The position numbers were made by a program, and so were the translations under genes. 64,000 bases of DNA, taken from positions 1 through 64,000 of the forward strand of contig JAPTJF010000196.1 in the NCBI GenBank assembly GCA_029339195.1, written 5' to 3'. This DNA comes from Micractinium sp. NFX-FRZ (taxonomy: Eukaryota > Chlorophyta > Trebouxiophyceae > Chlorellales > Chlorellaceae). Numbering within the stretch: the first letter of the stretch is position 1; each line of letters begins with the position of its first letter. Of the stretch, positions 30,601 to 41,000 are shown piece by piece. The notes beneath the pieces are model-generated. The model ran no database searches. It saw only the letters and a program-made list of their open reading frames with translations, and was not told the origin of the DNA.

Positions 30601-33459
30601 TGGCGTTGTGCTCCGCCCGCCACTGCGCAATCTGGCGGTGGTACTTGTTGCGCAGGTGGATGCGCAGCTTCATGAGGTCCTTGGCCAGCTCAGGGGAGCG
30701 GGCTGCGGCAGGGGAGAGAAAGAGGGGGGCGGGCCGGACACGGGTAAGGCAGTAAGCACGAGGAGCGGGCGCAGCGGGCAAGGCAAACAAGGGAGGCCGG
30801 GCAGGAAGTGGGTGAGAAGGTGCGCCGGAGAGGAGGGGGCAGCGGGCGGCCTTGTGGATGTGCAGCTTGGCCACCATCCTTGGCTAGGGAGAGCACACTG
30901 TGCAATGGAAGGACGGTAAAGGACAGAATGGCAGGTGCAACAGCGGATTTGGAGAGATGCTGAGCGAACTAGGTGGCGCAGCGGAGGCATGCCCTGCGCC
31001 TCATCCGGCCCCTTGACGCTTGGCCCCCCCGCCACCCCACCCCACCCCTGCACGCACCAATGAATGCCGCCGAGCGCGCGTCCGTGGGCGGCGGCACCGT
31101 GATCTGCATCTGCTTCTCGTGGCTGTTGCGCAGGCACCAGTAGATGAACCACATGGTTTCAGGGACGTGCCGCAGGTTGGCGCCCTCGCTGTACAGCAGG
31201 AACCACAGGCCCAGCTCCTCCAGCAGGTACTCCCACTCCTGCAGCAAGGCAATCACTGAAATAGTTTAGTCCTCCCATGTCTTTGAGCGTCTTCATGTCC
31301 ATGCAAGAATGCGTTGAATTCCATCGGTGCGCACGACGGCAGGGAGGTGGGCAGAACGAGCTGCGTTCAGACAGCAGGCACGCTGGCTTATGAAAGCGCA
31401 ACAAGGAGAGTGCGATGCAGCACCGCCACCGAGCTTCAGGGAAGGCCAGCATAGAGCAGCTGGCAGAGCAGGGCATGCCCATGTTTGAGCAGCGGTGCAG
31501 GGTGCAGGGGTGCAGTCCGCTTGAGGCACCTCGACTGTGGCGGTGGTGGGCTTTTGCCAGACTGGACCAGGCTGCCCTGCCCCAACCCAGTGCCTAACTT
31601 GGGAGGCATGAAGTGCTGCGCCGCCACCGTGCCAGCTGCGCTGCTCTTCCGCAGGCTCCGCCCAAAAAGCAGCACCCAACAAGCACAGCACCACCCAGCA
31701 CAACGTGGCACGCACCACGACCTCGCCCCCCTTCTTCAGCTGCTCCATGGTAAGCTCGCTGATGCGCTCTGGCAGGTCCACGTGGCGGCACCAGTCGCGG
31801 TAGCCCTGCAGTGCAAGAGCGGACCAGACATGGGCGTGAGCGTCGGGTGATTGCACCAGCGTAGGCCCGGTAGGGGAGCTTGGAAAGTGGTTTCCGGGGG
31901 CCAGCGCCTGCCAGCACCAGCCATGGTAGTCACACACTACTAGCCTCACACCCCTACCCACCCACCCACATCTCCCACCCACCTGGAAGATGGTGGCATG
32001 CAGGCGGTACACCGCACGCGTCCACCGGTCCTCATCCGTGCCTGCAGCACAGCTAGGCAGTGTGCAGACAGATGAGAAGCGGGCGACGGGCCGTGAAGTG
32101 TAGTGCTCCCACTGCGGTGGCCAGCCCTCCCCGCGGCATGTGCGCACAACTACCTCGTCCCCACTCACATGTTGCATCTCTCGCCGCATCAGCCGCCTCT
32201 CATGCCAGTACCAGCCCCGCCCCCGGCCGGACCCCACCTCCCATCCCGCTGCCTCGAATCCCAACACACCCCTCGAATCCCAACACACCAACGCGCCTCT
32301 CCCCACCCCGCCCAGCCCCCAGCAACCACGAAAGAAGGCAGCCTGGCTCCAGCACACCCCCAGCCTTTCCACCTGCCGCCTTGTCTCCTCTCGTAGTTCT
32401 TGACCGGCACCCAACAACCGAGAAGAAGGCAGCACCATCAACCCACCTGCCGCTTTGTCCCTCCTCATGTAATTCTTGACCAGCAGGTGGTACAGGTGGT
32501 CTGTCACCAAGAAGATGGTGGCAGGCACGTACACCGGCTCCTTGTTCTGCAGCAATCAGAGGTTAGGGCACGTGGCACAGGTGAGCCCGCATGCGGAGGC
32601 GATAAGACAGGAAGATGGTGGTCAGCACCCACAAACTCTTAGCAGCACCCAAAAGAGCATTGTGAGGTAAGGATCGAAGTCATGAGAGGGGAGAGTGTGC
32701 TGTGCACAGCGCGCAGCGTAGCGGGCAAGGGGGTGGGTCACAGGAAAGGCGATACAGCGGGGCAGCGGCACAAGGCACACAACCCTGCATCAGGTCGCGC
32801 TGCGGCAGCGGGCAGCGGGCATGGCAAGGATTTCGTTGCAGCATTGCGCAGCATCCGCAGCATGTTGATGCTGGCTGTGCACGCCGGGGTCCGACGTTCA
32901 GCCAAGCAGTCGGGTCGGCCGGCCAACCACCTGCATCGCAGCCCGCCCACGGCTGCGCACGCGCCGTCCCTTCAATGCAGACGTTCCCCACCTCGGAGCG
33001 GGGGTCCAGGTTGAAAGCCTGAAAGCCAAAGTGGCGCCCCAGGCGGTGCACCACCTGCATCCCGGGGTGGCAGCGGCGGCGGCGGCAGCAAAGATGAGAT
33101 TCCGTAGGGTTTTGAGCGGGCAGCGGCGGCGAGCGGCGGGCACCGCACTGCTGCGGCGCTTGCTGCCCCCGCACCCTCACCGTGTGGATCGCCGCCTGCC
33201 ATCCCGCCTCGTTGCTGGACACCTGCGGAGCGCAGGGGAGCGCAGGCAAAAGAATGGCCAAGGCGCGTCAGGTGGGGGCAAGCAGCGCAAGACGGTCCCT
33301 CGCCAGTTCCCAATCCTTCAACTCATTGCCGCAAGCCCGCAGAGAGTGGCAGGCTGCTTTCCCGTCGCCCCAGCGGGCCGGACGCACTCCGAATAGCGGC
33401 AGCTTGGCCTTTGCTGGCCCGCCCGCTGGAGCGGGCGGTGGGGCTGGAGAGCCCCGCAT
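12629..33459 (-). CDS. GSL: Callose (1,3-beta-glucan) synthase, 59 exons
   Basis: GT48 family, which transfers glucose from UDP-glucose to make 1,3-beta-glucan at the plasma membrane. Fifty-nine exons sum to 6,360 bases, 2,119 residues plus stop, close to plant enzymes (about 1,800-1,950). Order: N-terminal FKS1-type domain, membrane bundle, large cytosolic catalytic domain, second membrane bundle, and a charged C-terminal tail ending SAPGKTA. Diagnostic stretches include GLWFLLYSEGANLRHVPE, MLSWNTLTPHYEEDVIY, KPENQNAAVIF, IDMNQDNYLAEALKMRN, VRFHYGHPDLWNK, MTRGGVSKATR and SVGKGRDMGFDSINSFE. The start at 33459 (MRGSPAPPPAP) is the ATG whose exon joins in phase to exon 2. It is less certain than the rest. 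All donors are GT (exon 20 uses a poor GTCGGA). Most acceptors are CAG, with exon 10 using TAG. A role in the cell wall or in division is inferred from the family. The gene is divergent from the fibrillin gene. Confidence 0.95.
12821..12853 (-). repeat. Diverged copy of callose synthase exon 59 edge
   Basis: The acceptor side of the last exon (CTCCAGCTCCTCCTTCAGAA, near 12714) reappears about 109 bases into the upstream intron as CTCCAGTTCCTCCCTTAAAG near 12823. The copy is degenerate, and no frame continues through it. Confidence 0.6.
17243..17291 (+). repeat. Dispersed intronic repeat, copy A
   Basis: A 27-base block (core CCTCAACCCACGCCCAAGGG) followed by a TTC-repeat tract lies in the intron between callose synthase exons 45 and 46. 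The same block and tract occur at 48969-49020 in an unrelated gene. Orientation on the plus strand is identical, so the two copies are opposite with respect to transcription of their hosts. It may be part of a small transposon-derived repeat. Confidence 0.85.
20108..20151 (-). repeat. Copy of callose synthase exon 37 edge
   Basis: The acceptor side of exon 37 (GGCCAGGTAGTTGTCCTGGT, 19999-20040) is repeated in diverged form (GGCCAGGCAGTTGTCCCAGA) about 110 bases to the right, in the intron. The copy also keeps the GGCCTGTTGGGG-like acceptor context. Confidence 0.8.
22415..22502 (-). repeat. 44-bp perfect tandem duplication in an intron
   Basis: The unit TGAGCGGTCTGTACAACACG... occurs at 22415-22458 and again at 22459-22502 with no visible difference. 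It lies in the intron between callose synthase exons 29 and 30, just beyond the exon 29 donor at 22539. It is A/T-richer than its surroundings. Confidence 0.95.
24580..24626 (-). repeat. Copy of callose synthase exon 23 donor edge
   Basis: The 3' end of exon 23 with its donor (GAGCAGCCACACCATGAGGC, 24704-24752) has a counterpart GAGCAGCCACAGGGCGAGGC about 124 bases downstream in the transcript sense. It lies inside the following intron. Confidence 0.8.
25271..25304 (-). repeat. Near-perfect copy of callose synthase exon 22 acceptor edge
   Basis: CCTCAAAGTAGCCCAGGGCT at 25167-25186 is repeated at 25271 with a single difference and continues into GCGGGGTGGAGGG. The copied 34 bases contain the 5' end of the exon, the CAG acceptor and part of the pyrimidine tract. 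The offset is 104 bases. Confidence 0.9.
26484..28740 (-). other. Callose synthase exons 13-18: first membrane bundle
   Basis: Exons: 28599-28740, 28215-28396, 27774-27880, 27222-27488, 26816-27069, 26484-26567. Exon 13 has KTFVERRSLLTMYR, matching the KTFxExRSFWHxxR segment of plant enzymes. Five or six hydrophobic helices follow, for example VWAFLILEFHFMAVLVWAW, WIAINAVLYLALVA, IFWYVCAGYAALVVAHAII, FFSNLLFWVCTLGAKFAF and VFYLIMMAVFGALKGIV. A Gly/Gln/Asp-rich loop in exon 17 (GLFLGQQQSHSAADG) is probably extracytosolic or a lineage insert. Confidence 0.88.
28048..28152 (-). repeat. Two copies of callose synthase exon 14 donor edge
   Basis: The 3' end of exon 14 (CAGGGAGCGCTGGGTCCATG, 28215-28258) is echoed at 28109-28152 (CAGAGAGCGGTGGGCGCAGG) and more weakly near 28055-28078. 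The first offset is 106 bases. The closer copy also retains a possible GTGAGT donor (ACTCAC on the plus strand). Confidence 0.75.
28797..28828 (-). repeat. Copy of callose synthase exon 13 acceptor edge
   Basis: GGCCTCGCCGTTGGTCCCTC (28716-28735) recurs as GGCCTCGCCACTGGCGCCTC about 80 bases away in the upstream intron and continues with CGTTGC. In the copy, the acceptor CTGCAG is changed. Confidence 0.75.
29105..33459 (-). other. Callose synthase exons 1-12: N-terminal FKS1-type region
   Basis: Exons: 33388-33459, 33181-33222, 32992-33054, 32447-32546, 31983-32041, 31716-31805, 31058-31238, 30566-30702, 30062-30190, 29748-29807, 29449-29520, 29105-29229. The short N-terminus (MRGSPAPPP, then VSSNEAGWQAAIHT, then a HFGFQ motif) replaces the longer N-terminal tail of plant enzymes. 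Exon 7 carries the FKS1 hallmark WFLLYSEGANLRHVPETMW. Exons 2 (42 bases) and 5 (59 bases) are very small. Confidence 0.88.
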
Positions 33460-33745
33460 ATTTGCGCGAGGACACTCCCGGTGCTCCTTGCCCGGCCGAT
33501 AGAAGTTTAGCTGCAAGCCTTGCAGGCAGCCTGTCTGAATACTGTCGATTTGATCGGTACAACAAGTGAATTGGCAAGTGCCGAGCGCGGTATTGCGAGT
33601 AGCAATACCACCAGCCCATGCTGTGGGGCAAGCATGCTGTGCTACGGTCTTCCAAGGAAGCATCGGGCCCAGTGTGGGTGACATGTAATTGCAATTCAAC
33701 ACACGATAGGTAGAGGACGATCGGCGAGCCGCCCTCGGTTGTCAC
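33460..33745. promoter_or_regulatory. Bidirectional promoter region, callose synthase / fibrillin
   Basis: Only 286 bases separate the chosen ATG of callose synthase (33459, minus) from that of the fibrillin (33746, plus), so both 5' leaders and core promoters must lie here or overlap the first exons. It is less GC-rich than its flanks. No TATA box is obvious. Shared regulation is an inference from spacing only. Confidence 0.55.
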
Positions 33746-36700
33746 ATGGTGTCGGTAATGCTCTCGGCGCTTGTCAGGCCGCAGCTGGCCCCTGTGGCCG
33801 CTGCAGCGCCGCGGCATGGCATTAGAAGCGGGCTGGTCAGGCAGCCGACTGCACCGACTGGCGCGTTAGGTCGGCGATCACACCAGCGGTTCTCACAACT
33901 TTGCCAGGCCAAGAAGAAGAGCCAGGGGAGCAGCGGTAGCAGCGGTGAGTGAATCATTATCAGCGGTTGCCGCGTGGCTAGGGTTGAACACAAGACCACC
34001 TTCACCGCCGCCGCCGCCACTGCGTGCCGCCCCCGCTGCCGCCACTGCTGCGCCACCAGCCACTGCTTTGCCGTCTGTCATTGCTGCCTTCTGCAACAGA
34101 AGCAAATACCTGAGTGCACCAGGAGCCCATAGAAAACGTCGCCCATTCACTCAGGCAGGGTTTTTTAGGCAGGGGCAGCAGCACGGTGCACCAGCAACCA
34201 TGTGCACAGAACGTGGGGCTTGGACGGGACCCGCCTGAAGTGCAGGCCTCCCAGAGCCGGACCCACAAAACCCCTCTGCTCAGCAGCCTGCAGAGGCACA
34301 GCCTGCAGAGGCAGAGGTTGTGGATGTGCAGCCTGGCACTGTGCAGCCTGCTGGGGAGGCACCGCCGCCTGCCGAGGTGCAGATAGTTGATCTGCAGCCT
34401 GGCGGCAACCCCCTGTTTGCTGAGGAGGCGCAGCCCGCCGGGGAGCCCCTTCCAGAGCTGCACGGTGAACAGCTGGAAGTGGTGGTGCGCTGGCTACAGT
34501 CCGTGGGGCAGCAGGCGGGCGCAGACAGCGGTGGCGGCGCAGGCAGCGTGGGGAGACGCGGCGCCTCCGGCACGGGCGGTGCGGCAGCAGGCGGGCTGGG
34601 CTGGACGCCGGTGCCTGTGGAGCTGTCAAGCCAGGACCCCTTCCCAGGCACATGCCCCCCAGCGACAGCCCCTCTCTCTCTGTCCCCCTCAGCATCACAT
34701 GCCCACTCACTCTCTCATCCCACCAGCCCGCCCACCCGCCAGCTGCAGAGCCCAACCATGCCGTTGCACATGTGCTGCCTCGTCCATCAGCTGCCGCCCG
34801 CTGGCCCCTTAGCTGACTGCCCCTTTCACACCCCCGCCCCGCCATGCCTGGTCTGCAGATGAGGAGCCAGAGCGGCTGTCAGCTGCTGAGCCACTGGAAG
34901 ACCCGGCAGCCGAGCTGACGGAGAAAGCAAAGGAGCTGAGGAAGCGAGGGAAGGCAGCGCTGGATGCTGCGCAGCAGGCGGCCTCTGCCGGGGCTGACCT
35001 GGCAGCGACGGCAGCTGAGGAAGCTGCTGCTGCGCAGGAGGAAGCTGCCTCCTCGGCAGCACGGGCAGCAAAGGACATGGCCAGCGATGCTGCAGACGTG
35101 GCAGGGGCGGCGCAGACGGCGGCGGCTGACTTGCAGGAGCAGGCGGCGGATGCTGTGCTGGGCGCGGTTGCCGCCGCCGCCAGCGACGCGGCAGACGTGG
35201 TGGGTTCGGTGGCCACGGCGGCGGCAGATGTGCAGGAGCAGGCTGCGGATGCTGTGCTGGGCGCGGTTGCCGCCGCCGCCAGCGATGCAGCAGATGTGGT
35301 GGACTCAGTGGCCACGGCGGCACAAGATATGCAGCAGCAGGCGGACAGCGCGCTGCTTGGCCCTGCCACAGCTGCCAAGCCCGCTGGCGAGCTGGGCGCC
35401 CCCCAGCCCGCAGCCGGCGCGCTGCCTGCGCCTGGAGAGGCGGCAGGGTCGCTGCCAGCCCCCACACCGCTGGCGGGCTCGCTCTCTGCCGGCCAGCAGC
35501 CCGCGGGCGCCCTGCCGCCGCCCTCCAGCAGCAGCAGCAGCGGCAGCAGCAGCAGCCCGCCGCCCCCGCCGGCCCCTGATGCCGATGCATCCTCCGAAGC
35601 AGCATCTGCTGAGAAGAAGAAGAAGGCCGACGAGATTCACAGGCTGAAGGAGGTCCTGGTGGGCATGCTGGCGTCTCTTGACCGCGGGTCAGCTGCCACA
35701 GGGGACCAGGTGGAGCGGGTGGATGCGCTGGCACGCCGCCTGGAGACGCTGGGCGGCCCCGTCAGCCTGGGCTGGGAGCGGCCAGGTGAGGGAGAGCGTG
35801 GGAGGGGCGGGGGTGGGAGGGATGCAGTGGGTCCGAGCTTGTGTGCAGTGAGGCCGGGCGGGCGGGGTGGGGGTGGAGCGCAGGCGAACAATACCTGATG
35901 GCTTCTCGCACTGGCACTGCTCCCAAGCTTGCCGCCCACGCTGGAGTGTACGTGCCCTCCCGCTCCCCGTCCTCACCGGCCCTGCCTGCCTCCTGGCTGC
36001 CACCACCCCTGCAGCTGCCGGCGGCAAGCCCGGCATGGCGCTGCTTGACGGCCGCTGGCGCCTGCTCTACAGCTCCGGCTTCTCCTCGGGCTCGCTGGGG
36101 GGCCGCCGCCCGGGGCCCTCCTTTGGGTCGGGTCCCTTCACCCTGGGGCAGGTGCACCAAGACATTTTCACGGGTGAGGCGTGCCAGCTGGCAGCACGGC
36201 GGAGTTTGGCGCCCATAAATGACTGGGGGTGGCGGTCTTAGCGCAAAGGTATTGGGCAGCGGGGCCAGGAGCAAGTGCACAGTGGGGAGCAGTGCTAAAG
36301 TCGGGAAGAGAAGCTTGCCAGCCCTGCCGGGGGGCTGCCGCGGCACTGCCCTGCATATTGCGTGCGCTGACACAGCACTGCGCTCACTGTGTGACGTTGG
36401 CCTCTGCCCTGCAGACAAGGGGGAGCTGGACAATGTGGTGGACCTGTTCCTGCGCACAAGCCTGGCGGCGCTGCCGCTGCCTGGTGAGGAATCAGGATGC
36501 AGGGAGTGGCGGGCGGGGCGGAGTGGCAGTTTGCAGCCCCTGCATAGGACGGTGCAGTGTGAGTGCAGGGCAGGGCAGGGCAGGGCAGGGCAGGGTGCAG
36601 TCCAGCAGGTGGGTGAGCTCATGGAATTGAACAGAGCAACTGCTGACCGTCTTTTGAGCCGCGGCTCCACCTCTTGCAGGCATGGACATTGCTGTCCCCG

Positions 36701-37467
36701 GCGCCACCGCCCGCCTGAAGCACACCTTCTCCATCATCGGCGCCAACACCGTGGAGATCACGTTCACAGACACGGAGGTCAAGCTGGCGGGCGGGCTGCA
36801 GGGCTGGCTGGACTCGGTGCCGCGCTTCACGCTGCCCGCGCTGCCCGAGTGGCTGCAGGTGCGACAAGCGGCTGGGCAATGCCGGGCGGGCGGGCAGGGC
36901 TGGGTGTGCCTGTGTGTCCCACGTGGGGGAAGCCAGGACAAAGCTAGCGCGGGGCTGCAGTGCCCAGGAAAAGCAGCCAGGCAAGGTGCCGGTGAGCTGC
37001 AAACAATTTCGACCTGCCATCGCTCATGTACCTGCCTCATGGCAAGCCCGGCCACAAGGCTGTGCCGTGCCAGGCCTGTGCCACCGCTGGGGCTGCGCCT
37101 CACCGTGCTGTGCCACGCTGTGCCACACCGTGCCCCTGCTGATGCAGCCAGCCAAGAGCCTGCGCTCGGCGCGGTTTGACGTGTGCTTCCTGGACGAGGA
37201 CATGCGCATCACGAGGGGCGACAGGGTGAGCGGTCTGTGCGGGGGCATGTGCTGGCCAGTGTGCCGGCTTTGCGTGGGGGGCGAGCTGCAGCAGCGCTGT
37301 TGGCCATTGGTTGGGTTGGGTAATCCTATCTGGTTGCACCTAGCGATGGATGTGCCTGTCAGCATTGTGCAGGACGTGAGCTTTGGTATGCACGTTGCTA
37401 AGTGCAGATTTGTGTGTAATCCTGGCTGCAGGGGGAGCTGCGTGTGTTCCTGAAGGGCATGGTGTGA
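33746..37467 (+). CDS. Plastid fibrillin (PAP) with LEA-like helix repeats
   Basis: Eight exons, 679 residues: 33746-33944, 34255-34647, 34859-35785, 36015-36173, 36415-36483, 36680-36858, 37148-37225, 37432-37467. The N-terminus (VRPQLAPVAAAAPRHGIRSG, Arg/Ser/Ala-rich, no acidic residues) looks like a plastid transit peptide. Next come a Pro/Glu/Ala-rich region and a long Ala-rich helix with two exact-length 33-residue repeats (AADLQEQAADAVLGAV). A Ser/Pro-rich linker follows, and then a PAP/fibrillin domain (MALLDGRWRLLYSSGF, ARFDVCFLDEDMRITRGDR, ending GELRVFLKGMV). Fibrillins coat plastoglobules or thylakoids and bind lipid. The extra helix is unusual, since the family is normally 250-400 residues. 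The exon 2 donor is uncertain: GC at 34648 gives the right phase, but GT sites within exon 2 are possible. Confidence 0.85.
35125..35340 (+). repeat. In-frame 99-bp (33-residue) coding repeat
   Basis: Two units of exactly 99 bases (35125-35223 and 35224-35322) plus a partial third encode AADLQEQAADAVLGAV.../AADVQEQAADAVLGAV... and AQDMQQQADSALLG. Thirty-three residues is three turns of an 11-residue period, as in LEA group 3 and apolipoprotein-type amphipathic helices. The DNA is nearly identical between units, so the duplication is recent. Confidence 0.9.
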
Positions 37468-38003
37468 CCAACTGCCAGACCAGTTGTCACACCTAGTGAT
37501 GCAGCAGAGGGGGCACTCGTGAAGCGCACCGTGGGCCCCCCCAGCACCCGCGCCCAGACAGGCGGCAGCTGCCCGCTGGCGCACTGGAGTTTGTTGATTA
37601 GCAGAACTCAATTTACTAAACGCACACGCCAAACGTTGATTTGATGCCCCCCGGCGCCGGCCAAAGCCATTTCGTGTTGCACAGCTGCCTTTGAAGCTCC
37701 CTTTTGCAAAACGCCTCCAACTGGCGCCCACAATGAGCAGTGGCACCGGTTGGCACAGAAGAGCTGCATAGTTACTCAAACAGGAGCGTGGTCGTGCAGC
37801 TGTGTGTTGTGCCCTGGTTGGGCAAGAGGCAGTGGTCCTGCTGCAGCAGGTTGTGACGGCGCGCCGGCACGGGCAGCACCAGCCGCTGGGCGCCAGCAGA
37901 GCAGCATCATCTTGAGATGATGAGAGTCCCGCCGCACTCTGTGCGCCAAGCGCTGCCCAATCGCAGCTATACAATGATTCTGCGACACCCGCAGCTGTAA
38001 ATC
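37468..38003 (+). other. Intergenic: fibrillin 3' UTR and GTPase promoter
   Basis: 536 bases with no supported gene. The only TGTAA I find after the fibrillin stop is at 37996-38000, three bases before the next ATG. The fibrillin mRNA may therefore end inside the GTPase gene. No TATA-like element is clear. Confidence 0.6.
37996..38000 (+). terminator. TGTAA poly(A) signal candidate overlapping next gene's leader
   Basis: TGTAA lies about 530 bases after the fibrillin stop and just before the GTPase start codon (38004). If used, cleavage 10-20 bases downstream would fall within the first exon of the next gene. Confidence 0.4.
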
Positions 38004-41000
38004 ATGTTCGACTTGCTCGAGGAGGAGCTGGGGACTCGGGCGCCCCCGGCAACCTATGCGTTCACCGCCAGCCCTCCGCAGCCACAGAAGCACAGACCCA
38101 AGTGAGGGACGATAGGCGCCGCGAGTTGTTAGCCTAGCGTGTCGTACCTTCGCGGTTTGAAGGCTGTGCGCGTTTTCGGCGCCACCAGCATTCCTCAACA
38201 GAGCAAGCACGTCAGCTGCATGATCCCCGTGGGTGCAGGCAGCCGAGTCCAACCGGGCGCCGCCGGCTGGCAAAGGCGCCCCCGCCCCCGCCCCTCAAGG
38301 TGTCCATCTGTCCTCTGCCCCTGCAGGGGCGCAGCGCCCAAGGGCGTGCGTTCGCGTTCCCGCCGCCAGTCACGTGAGCATGCCGACCGCCTGGGCAGCC
38401 TGGACAGCGCTGAGGAGGCGCTGCTAGAGGCGCAGCTAGGCATGGCGCCGGCGGCGCTGCCGCCCCACCTCCGTCTCTACGCCATGCAGCGGCGCAACGC
38501 GGCAAGCTTCTCCGGCCCGGGCGTGCTGCCAGGGGAGCGGGAGGCGGGGCATGTGGAATATAAGCTTCGGCTGGACCGCGCCGCTGGGCCTGTGCGCTTC
38601 CAACAGCTGGTGGGTGGTGGGTGCTGGGTGCTGGCGTGCCGTGTGGTTGTGCGGTCGAGTTGGGTGGCGGCCTGGGTGCTGCATGGTGCTGCAGCCCACT
38701 GGGCCTAGGAGCTGCCTAGCTCCTGCGCCCACGCAAGCAGCTGTGCTTGGCCTTCTCCATCAGCCTGCTTGCCCGCTTCCCTGCCTGCCTGGCTTGTCTG
38801 GTTAGTACCCCTTGCATGATGTGCCGCGCCCTGCCTGCCCCCTTTGTAGGTCACCCAGCTCAACTGGCGGCTGTCAGAGGGCTCCGGCGAGTGCCTGTAT
38901 GCACTAGGGGTGGAGGACAATGGGCACCCGCGGGGGCTGGAGCAGGCAGAGCTGGAGGCCTCACTGGGGGTGCTGCGGGAGATGGCGCGAGAGGTGCAGG
39001 CCACCGCTCAAGTGCTGCAGGTGGGTGCTGCCCGCACGCAGGTGCCTCCCTCTGGAGGGGTTGGTGGTGGGTGCTGGTGCTGGCTCTGCAGAGAAGGAGA
39101 GGGAGGGCGACAGAGCTAAGGAGGGACCAGGCAGTGACTTGAGCGGTGGGCACACCACTGCGCCTCCCAGCAGCTTTGCACTGCTAGCGCAGTCCACTCC
39201 AGCGCTCCTACCCTGTGCACCCGCGCTCCACACAGGTTCCCACCTGCCCTGCTGTTTTGATCTGCAGATGCCGCAGGGGTCGGCAGAGGGCCGGCGCTGT
39301 GCCGTCGTGCGTGTGGTGCGCACCCAGCCTCCCAGCCATGGTAACTACTCTGACCTGCGGGTGGCAGTGGCAGGCGGCGTGGACAGCGGCAAGTCGACGC
39401 TAGTGGCGGTGCTGAGCCACGGTGCAGGTGGCGCCCCGGCGCTGGACAACGGGCGGGGCGGCAGCCGCATGCAGGTGCGGGGGCAGGGCAGGCAGGGGGA
39501 GGTTGACATTGCTAATGCTGCACGCATTGCTGGGGTGGAGCGTGCTGCGCCAGCACTGCTGAGATGCGTGCTGGTACACCTCCCCGCCTGCCATGCTGTT
39601 CTGTGCTTGCCACGCTGCCTGCCCGGCCCAGCTTTGGTGGCATCCGTTGTGCAGCCCCGGGTGCCCTTGTGGTTCAGGCCCACGCCCCTACTCTAGGCTG
39701 CTACATCGCGGGGCCCCACCCCCGCCCTTGCCTCGGCTGCTCCCACCGCACTCTTCACCCTTGCCCCACCCGTGCCCCACCCTTGTGCCCCAGGTGTTCC
39801 GCCACAAGCATGAGTTTGAATCTGGCCACACATCCAGCATCTCCCTGCAGCACCTGGCCTATGACGCCAACGGTGCGTGCTGAGCAGGGCGGGCAAAGCA
39901 GCAGCTTTCCAGAGGAGCGTGGAGGCGCAGTCGGTGTTTGAGGGCCGGCTTACTTGCTGCCTGCGCAAGATGGGGCATAACTCCTGGAGGGGGTGCCAGT
40001 CCCTGCTGTAGGCCACCTGAGCGGTCCCCTGTCTGCCGCATGCGTGTTCCTGCCACCGGCTTGCACGCCCCGGGCTTGCCATTGCTGTTGCACCGCCCAC
40101 CCACCCAAACCTTGGCCCCTGCTGCAGGCGGTGTGCTCAACTACTCGGGCCTCTCCTCGCTGAACCCTGCTGAGCTGGCAGGCGCCGCGTCGCGCGTGCT
40201 GCGCTTCTTCGACCTTGGAGGCCACGGTGTGTGTGGGGTGCGGCGGGTGTTCCCTGACGTTATGTGTGTATGGCATGCGAGGTTCATGTGGGGTGCAGCG
40301 TGGCCTCAAGCTGGCCTCCACCCCTCAGCCCCCACCTCTTTGCCCTACCCTGCCTCCCCTTGCCTGCCCGCCCCTGCAGAGCGCTTCAGCAAGACCGCGC
40401 TCCACGGCCTCACCTGCATGCTGCCTGACTACGTGCTGCTCTGCGTGAACGCACTGACAGGTGGGTGGACGCACAGGCGGCGGCGTGGCCAGCCTTGCGG
40501 GCCTGCGCACGCATGTCGAAACCGCTGCTGCCTGCTGCTTTGGCTTCTCCTGAGGGGAATCCCTCGCCTAGTTTGCACCAGGTCTGATTAACTGCGCGGC
40601 CGGGGCCAGTTGGAGAGCCCACCCCTGCCCAACATGGCGCCGCTGCGCCTGCTGTGCTGTGCTGCAGGCGTGTCTTGGGTGACGCGGGAGCACCTGGCGG
40701 TGGCCGTTGCTCTGGGCATACCCACTTTTGTGGCGCTCACAAAGAGCGACCTCGCCAGCGAGGCGGCGGTACAGCAGGCGGCGGGCGAGATACGGTGGGT
40801 GCCACAGCTGCGGGGCGCTAGCTGTGAGGTGCTGAGTGCAGGGAGGTGGGGAGGCATTTGTGCATGGGCTGGCGGGACACACGAGGGGGCACATTGGCGG
40901 GAGATGCACACAGCGCCTGCCGCATGCCTGGTTGATGTGCCCGCCCAATGTGACTTTCTGCAGGTCGCTGCTGGCAGCTGCTGTTGGACAGGGGGGCGGG

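Noticed and set aside
33893..34150. Minus-strand Gly/Ala-rich open frame as first exon of callose synthase
   Set aside because: It overlaps the transit-peptide exon and first intron of the fibrillin on the opposite strand, and it does not join in phase to the next exon. The ATG at 33459 does.
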